DNA of 64,000 nucleotides from contig CAIFER010000001.1 in the NCBI GenBank assembly GCA_903789525.1, positions 62,001 through 126,000 on the forward strand, read 5' to 3'. This DNA is from an uncultured Aeriscardovia sp. (GTDB lineage: Bacteria; Actinomycetota; Actinomycetes; Actinomycetales; Bifidobacteriaceae). Below are positions 37,517 through 46,380 of this stretch, one piece after another. A program made the position numbers and the translations under genes. How positions within the stretch are numbered: the stretch's first letter is position 1; each line of letters starts with the position of its first letter. The notes under the pieces are model-generated. The model saw only the letters and a list, made by a program, of their open reading frames with translations. It made no database searches and was not told where the DNA came from.

Positions 37517-38487
37517 AAAACTTTGATATTACAGATCTGCGCGATGGATCGGGTCTCGCGCTTGTCATGGCTGATCCGGCGACAGGGCGTCGCAGCGTCG
37601 CCGTGTACCGGGATGATGAGCTGTATCCGCTCCGTTCAGAACGCTATCATCGTCAGCTGCCTAATCTGTTTGTCGATATTCTCGACATCATCGATGGCTA
37701 TGGGCCAATGGGCGTCGATGCGGATCGACCTTCCTCCTCAGCTGCTTCAGATCGCAAAGAGGTGTCTGCTGCTCTCTCAGCGCCACAGGTGAGTCTGCGC
37801 ACTCTTGTTCGCCGTGCACAACGCGCAGTGCAAGACGGTTCAGGCACGATTGGTCACCGCTACCACGACGCGTTGGATCTGTGGGAGCATATGGCCGCAC
37901 ATGCGCTCGCATCTGTGTGCACGCTGTCTGATCCACCCATTACAGATGTGAGGAAGTCACACAATTGGCGCAAACAGCAGCCACATGCACAACAGCGTGC
38001 TAATCCAGCGGCATGGTTTGTGGCAAATGTCTATTCTCGGTCTAATGCGCAAAAGGATGCGATCACAGCTTATCGTGGGCTTACGGCTGTCCTGGAGTCG
38101 TTGTGTGCGAAGTCGGGGGAGAACGCTACTCCTCAGCCGGCGGATCGTCCTGATGCAAGAGCGCTATGGCGTGCGGCGACAGGCAATCTTGATTTTCCGA
38201 CGTATAAGCAGGTTGCAGGTGTACTTGGGGATTCAAATATGCTTGTTTTCCATTCGGACGCCAGTTTTGCGCAATGGATTCGGACGCATGATTCAGACAC
38301 GGGCGTGCGCACCGGCAAATCCGAGATGGGGACGAGCACTCCTGTAAATGTGATCTTCCGTACCGCTCGGGGAATCCGCATCGTCCCGGGAGACACGCAC
38401 CCACCTGTTGCCGGTTTCGAAGGTCTTACATCTGGTCAGCAAATCTCGGTGGCTAACCTCGCTAATCGCATGAGCCCTCGCGACTAA
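37513..38487 (+). CDS. Conserved-looking hypothetical protein, 324 aa
   Basis: Not recognised. Start overlaps the DUF3180 stop by four bases, so it belongs to the folate-region transcript. No signal peptide or membrane helix is seen. N-terminal part (MKNFDITDLRDGSGLALVMADP, RSVAVYRDDELYPLRSERYH) has an alternating beta pattern, the middle is helical and charged, and a Ser-rich linker stands near 75-90. The 3' end overlaps the convergent tesB by 26 bases. Confidence 0.75.
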   Translation: MKNFDITDLRDGSGLALVMADPATGRRSVAVYRDDELYPLRSERYHRQLPNLFVDILDIIDGYGPMGVDADRPSSSAASDRKEVSAALSAPQVSLRTLVRRAQRAVQDGSGTIGHRYHDALDLWEHMAAHALASVCTLSDPPITDVRKSHNWRKQQPHAQQRANPAAWFVANVYSRSNAQKDAITAYRGLTAVLESLCAKSGENATPQPADRPDARALWRAATGNLDFPTYKQVAGVLGDSNMLVFHSDASFAQWIRTHDSDTGVRTGKSEMGTSTPVNVIFRTARGIRIVPGDTHPPVAGFEGLTSGQQISVANLANRMSPRD

Positions 38488-39436
38488 CGGGATGTGCTTT
38501 CGGGACGCGGATCAGTGCTTCCTGAGTGATCTCTGCGACGAGACGGTTGTCCTGATACACACGCGCACGACACAGAGCACGTCCATGGCCGGCGATTGGA
38601 GAGTCTTGAACGTACAAATGCCACTTCGTGACGTCGATATCGCGGTACCACCACATGGAATGATCGATTGTGGCAAACCGGATGCCAGGCGTTAAATAGC
38701 TCAACCCTCCGCGGCGCAATGCAGGTTCCATCATGATCTGATCGCACCCGGTCGCCAGGAGAGCACGCTGTAGCAGCTGATGAGTACGCACGCTCTCAAT
38801 TGTCGATTGCTTCAGCTCCGACGCATCTGCACGCATCCACACCATCTGCGAGGTGCGCTGCGAAAGTGGAGAAGAATCTGGAGCGAGGAGAACTGCTGTT
38901 TGAACGTGGCGAATATCCCAACTCGATTGGGTGGCATAGTAGTGTGCCATCGCTGATTTGCTGGCGTACGGGGCCATGAGCTCTCGTGAACTCGGCAGAT
39001 CGTCTGGATCAGGGATGTTATCCGGAATCGGATCCGCAAAATCGATGCCCTCTTGGCCAGGAACCTGGTAGCTGACGATCGCTGTCAGAAGCGTTTGATC
39101 GTTTTGACGTGCGGTGACATCACGCGCCGAGAATGAATGACCGTCTCGCAGCATTTTCACGTCATAGCAAATGCCGTGCTTGAGATCACCTGGAGTGACA
39201 AAATACGAGTGAACCGAATGTGGAAGGCGATGGTCTGGAACCGTCAGGCCTGCTGCAAGAACTGTCTGTGCCACGATTTGGCCACCATAAACGCGTCCGG
39301 TGGGGAAGTAGATCGTGTTGCCATGGAAAGTGCGAACGGTGGCACCAGTAGTGTTTGTAGTTGTTTGTGTTTGATCGGCTGACGTGGGATTCTCTTCCAT
39401 ACCCATCGCAGTGATCAGCTGTTCAAACGGCGGCAT
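38462..39436 (-). CDS. tesB: Acyl-CoA thioesterase II
   Basis: Double hot-dog thioesterase of 324 aa releasing CoA from acyl-CoA. Motifs: GRVYGGQIVAQ, LPHSVHSYFVTPGD in the first half, and ATIDHSMWWYRD in the second. AAGGAGGAG stands before the start. Its 3' end overlaps the convergent hypothetical gene. Confidence 0.93.
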   Translation of the reverse strand: MPPFEQLITAMGMEENPTSADQTQTTTNTTGATVRTFHGNTIYFPTGRVYGGQIVAQTVLAAGLTVPDHRLPHSVHSYFVTPGDLKHGICYDVKMLRDGHSFSARDVTARQNDQTLLTAIVSYQVPGQEGIDFADPIPDNIPDPDDLPSSRELMAPYASKSAMAHYYATQSSWDIRHVQTAVLLAPDSSPLSQRTSQMVWMRADASELKQSTIESVRTHQLLQRALLATGCDQIMMEPALRRGGLSYLTPGIRFATIDHSMWWYRDIDVTKWHLYVQDSPIAGHGRALCRARVYQDNRLVAEITQEALIRVPKAHPVSREGSCD

Positions 39437-39565
39437 TCTTTCTCCTCCTTATTGAGTGGGCGAGCAGATACGCTGACCCGCCGTCTGTGCTGCGGTGCGG
39501 TGCAGCACATCTCAACTCATAACCAACGCACAATACCGGAATTTTACGACGTGAACAACGCGTGA

Positions 39566-41245
39566 TTAGTTCCGCGTCAGCTTGCGATGCAGACGGTGAG
39601 GCTTTGATGCATCTGGCCCCAAGCGCTTGAGGCGATTCTCCTGATACGCCTGGAAGTTGCCTTCGAACCAGAACCACTTGCCTGGGTCATCATCGGTGCC
39701 TTCCCACGCCAAAATGTGCGTGCACAAGCGGTCCAAGAACCAGCGATCATGGCTGATGACTACTGCGCAGCCTGGGAAGTCAATGAGCGCGTTTTCAAGC
39801 GATTCCAGCGTCTCGATATCCAAATCGTTCGTCGGCTCATCGAGAAGCAGCAAATTGCCGCCCTTCTTGAGCGTGAGCGCCAGATTCACGCGGTTGCGCT
39901 CGCCACCCGAAAGAACGCGGACAGGTTTTTGCTGGTCGGAACCTTTGAACCCGAAACTGGCCACGTACGCACGTGTCGGAATTTCCATGCCGTTGACGGT
40001 GATAAGCTGATCGCCATTGGAGACAGCTTCCCACAACGTCTTGTTGGGGTCGAGTCCAGAGCGATTCTGGTCGACATAGCTGATCTTGACGGTCTTGCCG
40101 AGGTTAATCGTGCCGCTTGTCGGTTTCTCTTGTCCAACGATCATCTTGAACAACGTCGACTTGCCAACGCCGTTTGGCCCAATGACGCCGACGACACCGT
40201 TGCGTGGCAGCGAGAAGGATAGATCGTCCATGAGTACGCGGTCGCCAAACGCCTTGTGCAGATGGGAGACCTCCAAAACTTGCGTGCCGAGACGTGGCCC
40301 TGGTGGAATATGGATCTGCGAGAAGTCTGGCTTCTTGTACTTTTCAGCCTCTTCCTGCATGGACTCGTACTGTTCCAAACGGGCACGCGACTTTGCCTGA
40401 CGCGCCTTTGCTGAACTGTGAGCCCATTCAATCTCAGACTTCAGGCGTTTCTGCAGACGGGCATCCTTCTGCCCCTGAATCTTGAGGCGCTTTGCTTTCG
40501 TCTCCAGATACGTCGAATAATTTCCCTTGTACGGGTACAGCTGACCGCGGTCAACTTCGCAAATCCACTCGGCGATCGCGTCCAAGAATGCGCGATCATG
40601 GGTGACTGCCACCACAGTGCCCTTGTAATCCTTCAAGAAGTTTTGAAGCCACTCGATTGATTCGGCGTCCAAATGGTTTGTCGGCTCATCGAGGAGAAGA
40701 AGATCCGGAGCTTCAAGCAAAATCTTGCACAGTGCAACGCGTCGACGTTCGCCACCGGAAAGAACTTTGACCGGCGTATCTGGTGGCGGGCATTGCAACG
40801 CATCCATCGCCTGGTCGAGCTGATTGTCCAAATCCCATGCGTCCGCAGCGTCAATCTGGCTCTGGAGTTGTGCCATCTCATCGCCGAGCTTGTCATAATC
40901 GGCGTCTGGCTGTGCCATCTCCATCGCGATTTGGTTGTAGCGATCGAGCTTTTTCTTGATCGGGCCGACAGCTGTCTCGATATTTTGAATGACGGTCTTG
41001 TCTTCCTCGAGCGGCGGATCCTGCTGCAAGATGCCAACCGAATAGCCTGGCGTCAGATGTGCCTCACCATTGGATAGTGGCTCAAGACCAGCCATAATGC
41101 GCAGGAGCGTTGACTTGCCCATGCCGTTAGGGCCTACCACGCCGATCTTTGCGCCTGGCAGGAACGCCATCGTCACATTGTCCAGAATGACTCGATCACC
41201 GAAAGCCTTCCGGGCATTAATCATTTGATAAATGTATTCAGCCAC
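39566..41245 (-). CDS. ettA: Energy-dependent translational throttle protein EttA (ABC-F)
   Basis: Ribosome-associated ABC-F ATPase that gates the first elongation steps by energy state. Two ATPase domains: GPNGMGKST and LSGGERRR/LLLLDEPTNHLDAES, then GPNGVGKST and LSGGERNR/LLLLDEPTNDLD. The arm segment and the linker (LETKAKRLKIQGQKDARLQKRLKSE) are the EttA kind. 559 aa, GTG start. Separate transcript from tesB. Confidence 0.95.
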   Translation of the reverse strand: MAEYIYQMINARKAFGDRVILDNVTMAFLPGAKIGVVGPNGMGKSTLLRIMAGLEPLSNGEAHLTPGYSVGILQQDPPLEEDKTVIQNIETAVGPIKKKLDRYNQIAMEMAQPDADYDKLGDEMAQLQSQIDAADAWDLDNQLDQAMDALQCPPPDTPVKVLSGGERRRVALCKILLEAPDLLLLDEPTNHLDAESIEWLQNFLKDYKGTVVAVTHDRAFLDAIAEWICEVDRGQLYPYKGNYSTYLETKAKRLKIQGQKDARLQKRLKSEIEWAHSSAKARQAKSRARLEQYESMQEEAEKYKKPDFSQIHIPPGPRLGTQVLEVSHLHKAFGDRVLMDDLSFSLPRNGVVGVIGPNGVGKSTLFKMIVGQEKPTSGTINLGKTVKISYVDQNRSGLDPNKTLWEAVSNGDQLITVNGMEIPTRAYVASFGFKGSDQQKPVRVLSGGERNRVNLALTLKKGGNLLLLDEPTNDLDIETLESLENALIDFPGCAVVISHDRWFLDRLCTHILAWEGTDDDPGKWFWFEGNFQAYQENRLKRLGPDASKPHRLHRKLTRN

Positions 41246-41354
41246 CGTGATTCCGTTCTCAACAAGGGGATGTCGTGTACTTTACTTCTCCTTTTATCAT
41301 TTCATATCAGGTCTACAGCCCCGAAATTTCACACGATCCTAGCTGACTGATAGA

Positions 41355-42995
41355 TTACAGAATCTTGACTGCTTGCAGTACTCCAAACAGCGTTCCCATG
41401 AAGATGAGTGCGGCGAAGTTGACGCCGAGGAACACCTTGAGAAATGCTTTCTTTTCATTCGGATACTGCTTGTTGAAGAGCGAAATCGTGATGAGATTGG
41501 CAAGCGAAGCGATCGGGGAGCCGAGTCCACCGATATCCACGCCGAAGAAGAGGGCGGCAGGGGAAGCGGTGAACTGGCTGAGCAGAACGGTGATCGGCAC
41601 GTTGGAAATAATTTGGCTGAGCAACAGTCCTGACAAGTACGTGGCCATTGGCGTGTGGACGAGGGCGTTCAGTCCGGACTGGAGTACCTGCATGTGCGCG
41701 ATATTGCCGATCATGATGAAGATGAAGAAGAGCGTAAGAATCAGGTTCCAGTTGATGTGGAAGATGAGTCGCGGATCAAACACGTATGCTGTCAGCGCTG
41801 CGATGATTGCGCATGTCAGATCCATACGCCAGTCGTTCACGCGCAGGTTAACGAACACAACGGCAGCCAAAATCGCGAACGGGATAACACGGCGTGGTTG
41901 CACGAGGTGCGGAATATCGTTGCGGTCAATGGTGATCGGGGTCTTCTTGACGAAGGCGAGCGAAATAAAGATAAGCACCAAACTCGTCACAAAGAGCGGG
42001 ACTGAGTAGCGCATGAACTCCAGATCGCTCAGATGGAAATGCGTGTAAATGTACAGGTTGTGAGGGTTACCAAATGGTGTCAGACAGCTGCCGAGATTCG
42101 CGCAAATCGTCACGAGCGTCATCTGTAAGTACAGTGGCGTCTTCGAGTGCTTTTTCATGAGCAGGACGAGTGGAATGATCGTCAGGATCGTCACGTCGTT
42201 CGTGGCAAACATGGCGAGAATGAGGGCGAGCATGCACATGGAAATGGACAGGCCCTTTTCTGTCTTGCAGCGGGCCAGAATGCGCATGGAAACCCAGTTG
42301 AGGACGCCATAGCGTTCGAAAGCGGCGATCACGATCATCAGTTCGAAGATGATGGCGATGATGTGCCAATCGACGTAGCTCCAGCGCGGAGTGTTGAAGA
42401 ATGATGTGATGACTGATCCGGCTATGAGGATGGAAAGGAACAGGTGGCTGCGGATAACGCCCCAAATGGCAGACCACCAGCCCTGAGAGTTCAACCGTTT
42501 CAGGAGCTGGCGAGACCGTACTGCGAGATCATGACTGTGCAGCAAGTGAGACTGGCGAGCTTTGTAGTTGAAATGCGGCTGACCGTAGTGATCATGCACG
42601 TAAAAATGTGGATTTGATGGGTCAGAGACGAATTCGTGTGTTTTTTCGTGAACCGACTCTGTTGAAGGTGAACTCGTAGCGGTGGCCGAATGGTCTGTCG
42701 TTTGATCGGCTGTCTGCTGTTCAGATGCCTGTTGTTCAGCCTTCTGAGTTGTGGAGAGCGCAGTTGACGATGACTGTGTGCGGTGTGAATGTGACTGTGT
42801 CATATGCGTAAGAAAACGGGAAGCGCGATGTGCACGGCCGCTGCGTGACGTGAACCGAGCTGAACGGATACCGTCAGATTCCCGATCCCGAAAGGGGAGG
42901 AGCGGATTCGCGCTGATCACTGATTGAGAAGAATTACTGTTCATCGGACTCTCAGACATACATTTGCCAGAGCGCTCCGTGCAGTGCTCACACAT
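41355..42995 (-). CDS. Anion permease (ArsB/NhaD-SLC13 superfamily) with long hydrophilic N-terminus
   Basis: Ion-transporter superfamily permease. About 11 helices from residue 170 on; the two inverted-repeat helix breaks are ATNDVTILTIIPLV with GNPHNLYIY, and SNVPITVLLSQF with GGLGSPIASLANLI. Before the first helix lie about 150 hydrophilic residues rich in His, Ser, Thr and Gln (HSHRTQSSSTALS, HEKTHEF), unusual for the family. ATG 42995 behind AGGAG is my choice; 43019 (GTG), 42959 and 42944 are alternatives. Substrate unknown (dicarboxylate, arsenite, sulfate or Na+ are possible). Confidence 0.8.
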   Translation of the reverse strand: MCEHCTERSGKCMSESPMNSNSSQSVISANPLLPFRDRESDGIRSARFTSRSGRAHRASRFLTHMTQSHSHRTQSSSTALSTTQKAEQQASEQQTADQTTDHSATATSSPSTESVHEKTHEFVSDPSNPHFYVHDHYGQPHFNYKARQSHLLHSHDLAVRSRQLLKRLNSQGWWSAIWGVIRSHLFLSILIAGSVITSFFNTPRWSYVDWHIIAIIFELMIVIAAFERYGVLNWVSMRILARCKTEKGLSISMCMLALILAMFATNDVTILTIIPLVLLMKKHSKTPLYLQMTLVTICANLGSCLTPFGNPHNLYIYTHFHLSDLEFMRYSVPLFVTSLVLIFISLAFVKKTPITIDRNDIPHLVQPRRVIPFAILAAVVFVNLRVNDWRMDLTCAIIAALTAYVFDPRLIFHINWNLILTLFFIFIMIGNIAHMQVLQSGLNALVHTPMATYLSGLLLSQIISNVPITVLLSQFTASPAALFFGVDIGGLGSPIASLANLITISLFNKQYPNEKKAFLKVFLGVNFAALIFMGTLFGVLQAVKIL

Positions 42996-43304
42996 CGCAC
43001 GCACGCTCCTGGATTGCACTTAGCTGTTCCAGACAGCCTGCTGTGCGCGTCCTTCGTATGGATGTGGATCGCGACTGTAAATCCGTTGCCGCGGAGCTTT
43101 CTGAGCCTCCCGTGCCCGGGAAAACTCTCCTCAGACCTTGCTTCCAAGATCACTGCCGTCTCAAGCTCTTACTCAGGCGATAATCTCTTCTCACGTTATT
43201 ACCGCGCTGACTGTGCACAAACTCTGTGACGGTCTCGCCGTGGACCGAATTTAGAATGCTCACACAACCGCAACCCAAACCCTGTCCTGCGGATTACGAT
43301 TTTT

Positions 43305-43334
43305 ATTATAGATGATCACTTCTCACCGTGTCGA
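43305..43334 (-). promoter_or_regulatory. Sigma70-type promoter for the anion permease gene
   Basis: On the minus strand TCGACA (43329-43334), 18-bp spacer, then perfect TATAAT (43305-43310). It begins seven bases behind the 3' end of tRNA-Ile. Transcription from it would give a leader of about 300 nt before ATG 42995. I see no known riboswitch in that leader. Confidence 0.55.
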
Positions 43335-43340
43335 ATGGAG

Positions 43341-43414
43341 TAGGGGCGCACGGGCTCGAACCGTGGACCTGCGGTTTATAAGACAGCTGCTCTAACCAAC
43401 TGAGCTACGCCCCC
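43341..43414 (-). tRNA. tRNA-Ile (anticodon TAT), reads AUA
   Basis: 74-nt cloverleaf: acceptor GGGGGCG/CGCCCCT with a terminal G-U, D arm GCTC/GAGC, anticodon stem GCTGT/ACCGC (one T-C mismatch), loop CTTATAA giving anticodon UAU, and T arm CACGG-TTCGAGC-CCGTG. UAU matches the isoleucine codon AUA directly. Most bacteria instead use a CAU tRNA whose C is changed to lysidine by TilS. See the finding on the missing tilS. Confidence 0.93.
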
Positions 43415-43491
43415 GTTTCAACTATACGTGTGCGTGTTCCGCATTAATAAGACTTTAGGAGTTATGCGAGAGTTATCAGTTCGACATCAAC

Positions 43492-43567
43492 TTATCCACA
43501 GCCGGTCAAATGCGAGGAAGCTGACTATTGAGCCATTTGTACGCTCTGACGTGCTCTGTTATCCACA
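43492..43567 (+). promoter_or_regulatory. Two perfect DnaA boxes upstream of ssb paralogue
   Basis: TTATCCACA at 43492-43500 and again at 43559-43567, same orientation, 168 and 101 bases ahead of the ssb ATG. They suggest control by DnaA or replication state. Confidence 0.5.
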
Positions 43568-43659
43568 TTCAACTTTTCATGCCCTTGCGCGCGTCATTTT
43601 CTGAGATGCTCAAGAGTGCCACGAAAAATATTCGGGCAGTCGAAAAAAGGAGAAACATC

Positions 43660-44181
43660 ATGAGTCAAGCAACGACAGTGGTGATGCGAGGATATGTCGG
43701 CACGGATCCGCGCTCATTCCAGACGCAAAATGCAAACCAGAGGTCAAGAGGGCAAGGGTGCTCGTTCCGCCTCGGCGCACCACACGGGTTTTTCGATCGC
43801 AAGCATCGGGAGTGGAGAGATATGCCGACGACGTGGATGTCGGTACGCTGTTTTGATACGCTCGCGTCCAACGCAACTGGTTCGTTGCACAAGGGTGATC
43901 CCGTTATTGTGGCAGGCCATCTCATCACGGATGAATGGATGTCTGGAGATCAACCGCGTTCTGAAGTGATTTTGCAAGCAGATGCGATCGGTCATGATCT
44001 CAACAACGGAATCTCGAGTTTTACGCGGGTACATCATGCTTCGATGCACGATGATGTGATGCGCGGTACCTCTTCTGAAAATGAAAATATCAGCGTGACT
44101 GATGAACGAGGTAGCAACGATACTGCTGGTGCTGATGAGGACGGAAGTGGGAACAACGATGCACTAGGGGAGAACGCATGA
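43660..44181 (+). CDS. ssb: Single-stranded DNA-binding protein paralogue
   Basis: 173-aa OB-fold protein: VVMRGYVGTDPRSFQT at the start, CSFRLGA, TTWMSVRCFDTLASNA, SLHKGDPVIVAGHLITDEW. After residue 115 the tail is acidic and Gly/Asn/Ser-rich but ends DALGENA, without the DDDIPF-like tip that recruits partners. It is not in an rpsF-rpsR operon, so it is probably a second SSB with a special role, as known in other Actinobacteria. ATG 43660 behind AAAAAAGGAG; the earlier track start is not supported. Confidence 0.85.
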   Translation: MSQATTVVMRGYVGTDPRSFQTQNANQRSRGQGCSFRLGAPHGFFDRKHREWRDMPTTWMSVRCFDTLASNATGSLHKGDPVIVAGHLITDEWMSGDQPRSEVILQADAIGHDLNNGISSFTRVHHASMHDDVMRGTSSENENISVTDERGSNDTAGADEDGSGNNDALGENA

Positions 44182-44210
44182 ACAGATATAGGAGGATCAG
44201 CGGAAAAGAA

Positions 44211-44248
44211 AATCCCTGGGGAAGAATGCATCACCCTCCCCAGGGATT
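44211..44248 (-). terminator. Terminator between ssb and pepO, strongest for pepO
   Basis: Perfect 12-bp stem AATCCCTGGGGA (44211-44222)/TCCCCAGGGATT (44237-44248) with a 14-nt loop. On the minus strand it is followed by TTTTCTTTTCC, so it ends pepO transcripts; on the plus strand it may act weakly for ssb. Confidence 0.8.
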
Positions 44249-44271
44249 GAAATGGACGCGAGTAAAAGGCG

Positions 44272-46347
44272 TTACCAGATATGGACGCGCTTATCTGGGT
44301 CGAGCCACATCTTGTCCGTCGGCTTTACATCGAATGCCTGATAGAAGGCGTCCACATTCCGAACGATTCCATTCGTGCGGAATTCAGCCGGTGAATGCGG
44401 ATCCGTTGCCATGACGCGTTCGAGGACGGCGCTGCGAATCTTCTCACGCCAAATTTCTGCGTAGCTGACGAAGAAGCGTTGCGCTGCCGTCATTCCGTCC
44501 TTGACCGGAGCCTTTGCCAGTGATGCACTGAGATCATCTGGCGTATCTGCTTTCATGCCAAGGCTGATGACGTATGCCTTGAGAGCGATGTTCACGCCAG
44601 AGAGATCACCGATGTTCTCGCCAATCGTCAGACCACCCTTGACGTGCGGAGCGTCCTGTGGTTTGCCCTTGGCCGCATACTCCTGGGCAAGCTGCTGAGG
44701 AACAAATTGGTCGTACTGGCTGATGAGTGCATGGGTGAGCTTCTCGAAGTTCGAGCGATCGGAGTCCGTCCACCAATCGTGAAGCTTGCCTTCGCCGTCA
44801 TATTTGCTGCCCTGGTCATCGAAACCATGACCGATTTCATGACCGATAACCGCACCGATTGCGCCGTAATTTGTCGCATCATCAGCGTGTGGGTCAAAGA
44901 ATGGAGGTTGCAGGATTGCTGCAGGGAAAACGATCACATTCGTATTTGGCTCGTAGTAGGCGTTCACCTCCTGCGGGTTCATGTCCCACTCTTCGCGATC
45001 GACAGGCTTGCCGGCCTTATGCATTTCATAACCGGACATGTATGCTCGAGCAGCACGGATGTTATCCATCAGTCCAGCATTGCGATCGAGCTTGAGACCG
45101 CTGTAATCACGCCAGTGGTTCGTGTAACCGATCATCGGCTTGAAGAGGGAAAGCTTCTTGAGAGCCTTCTTCTTCGTCTCTTCACCAAGCCACGTGCTGT
45201 TGATGATCGAGACATGATATGCCTTGAGCAAATTGCCAACGAGCGTTTCCATCTGCTTCTTAGAGGAAGCAGGGAAGTACCGTTGCACGTACACCTTGCC
45301 GACATCTTCGCCGCAGATCGAATTGACGAGGGAGACACCGCGCTTCCAGCGATCACGCATCTTCTTCGCACCTGAGAGAACAGTGCCGTAGAAGTCGAAG
45401 GAAGTTTGCTCGAAATCATGGTTCAGGTAGCTTGCATCTGCTTGGAGAATGTGACCGAGAGCCCATGTCTTCCAGCTGCCCAACGACTGCTTTTGCCACT
45501 CAGCATCAATGCCATCCAAGAAGTCTGGCTCGCGGACGATAACCTTCTGGAGTGCAGCGGTCATATCGACCGGAAGTTCTTCAGATGCGGCGGTTGTGTC
45601 GTATGCTTCCTGCCACGAGCGAGCCCATTGTGCGATGTCATAATGCGACAAATGGCTCGTCAGCTGCTTGAACGTCATCGCAGTATTCGTCTTATCTTCA
45701 TCGCGATCTGTGATGTTATCCCAATGATGAGAGGCGATAGCGGTTTCGATGTTCAAGAAGGCATGCGCTCGCTGGGTGGCAGCAGCAGAATCGGAATCAA
45801 TGCCCGCCAGGAGGAACAGTTTGGCCATGAACTCGACGTACTTGTCACGGATCGGCTTGTAGTGATCCTCGCGGTAGTACGACTCATCTGGCAGACCAAT
45901 TCCGCCTTGCGTCAAGCATGCGATGTTTGTCTTCGGATCATGTGGATCCGGGCCAACAAAAATGCCGATCGGAGATGGACCGCCGTGTGGATCCAACTGT
46001 GCGAGTTGCTTGAGCAGATCTTCCTTGTTCTTTACTGCGGAAATGCGAGCAATTGGCTCTTGCAAAGGAGTTGTGCCCGCTTTCTCGAGTGATTCGACAT
46101 CCATGTAGCTGCTGTACAGGATCTGTGAGCGAGTTGCCGTGGTGTGCGGATCTTCAAGAATCTGGTGGATTTCCTTCTCGGAATCTTCTGCAAGCTTGTT
46201 GAAAGGACCATAAGCGACCTTGTCATCCGGAAGCTGATAATTCTTCAGCCACACGCCGTTACGTGCGCGGAAAAAGTCATCTTGAGGCCGTATTCCCAGT
46301 TCGTTTGCCGCGGTTACGGACGCGGAGCCGGTTTCAGTCTGTGACAT
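44272..46347 (-). CDS. pepO: M13 family zinc endopeptidase
   Basis: Neprilysin-like oligopeptidase of 691 aa. Zinc motif HEIGHGFDDQG (HExxH), substrate-backbone motif NAYYEPN, the third zinc ligand region ENIGDLSG, and the C-terminal HSPAEFRTNG. No signal peptide, so cytoplasmic, acting on imported peptides. Its own terminator follows. Confidence 0.94.
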   Translation of the reverse strand: MSQTETGSASVTAANELGIRPQDDFFRARNGVWLKNYQLPDDKVAYGPFNKLAEDSEKEIHQILEDPHTTATRSQILYSSYMDVESLEKAGTTPLQEPIARISAVKNKEDLLKQLAQLDPHGGPSPIGIFVGPDPHDPKTNIACLTQGGIGLPDESYYREDHYKPIRDKYVEFMAKLFLLAGIDSDSAAATQRAHAFLNIETAIASHHWDNITDRDEDKTNTAMTFKQLTSHLSHYDIAQWARSWQEAYDTTAASEELPVDMTAALQKVIVREPDFLDGIDAEWQKQSLGSWKTWALGHILQADASYLNHDFEQTSFDFYGTVLSGAKKMRDRWKRGVSLVNSICGEDVGKVYVQRYFPASSKKQMETLVGNLLKAYHVSIINSTWLGEETKKKALKKLSLFKPMIGYTNHWRDYSGLKLDRNAGLMDNIRAARAYMSGYEMHKAGKPVDREEWDMNPQEVNAYYEPNTNVIVFPAAILQPPFFDPHADDATNYGAIGAVIGHEIGHGFDDQGSKYDGEGKLHDWWTDSDRSNFEKLTHALISQYDQFVPQQLAQEYAAKGKPQDAPHVKGGLTIGENIGDLSGVNIALKAYVISLGMKADTPDDLSASLAKAPVKDGMTAAQRFFVSYAEIWREKIRSAVLERVMATDPHSPAEFRTNGIVRNVDAFYQAFDVKPTDKMWLDPDKRVHIW

Positions 46348-46380
46348 ACCTTGATTCTACACGTAATTCTGAGTGTTCAC

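Noticed and set aside
43000-43300. Riboswitch in the leader of the anion permease
   Set aside because: No recognisable conserved core of a known class; only weak stems were seen.
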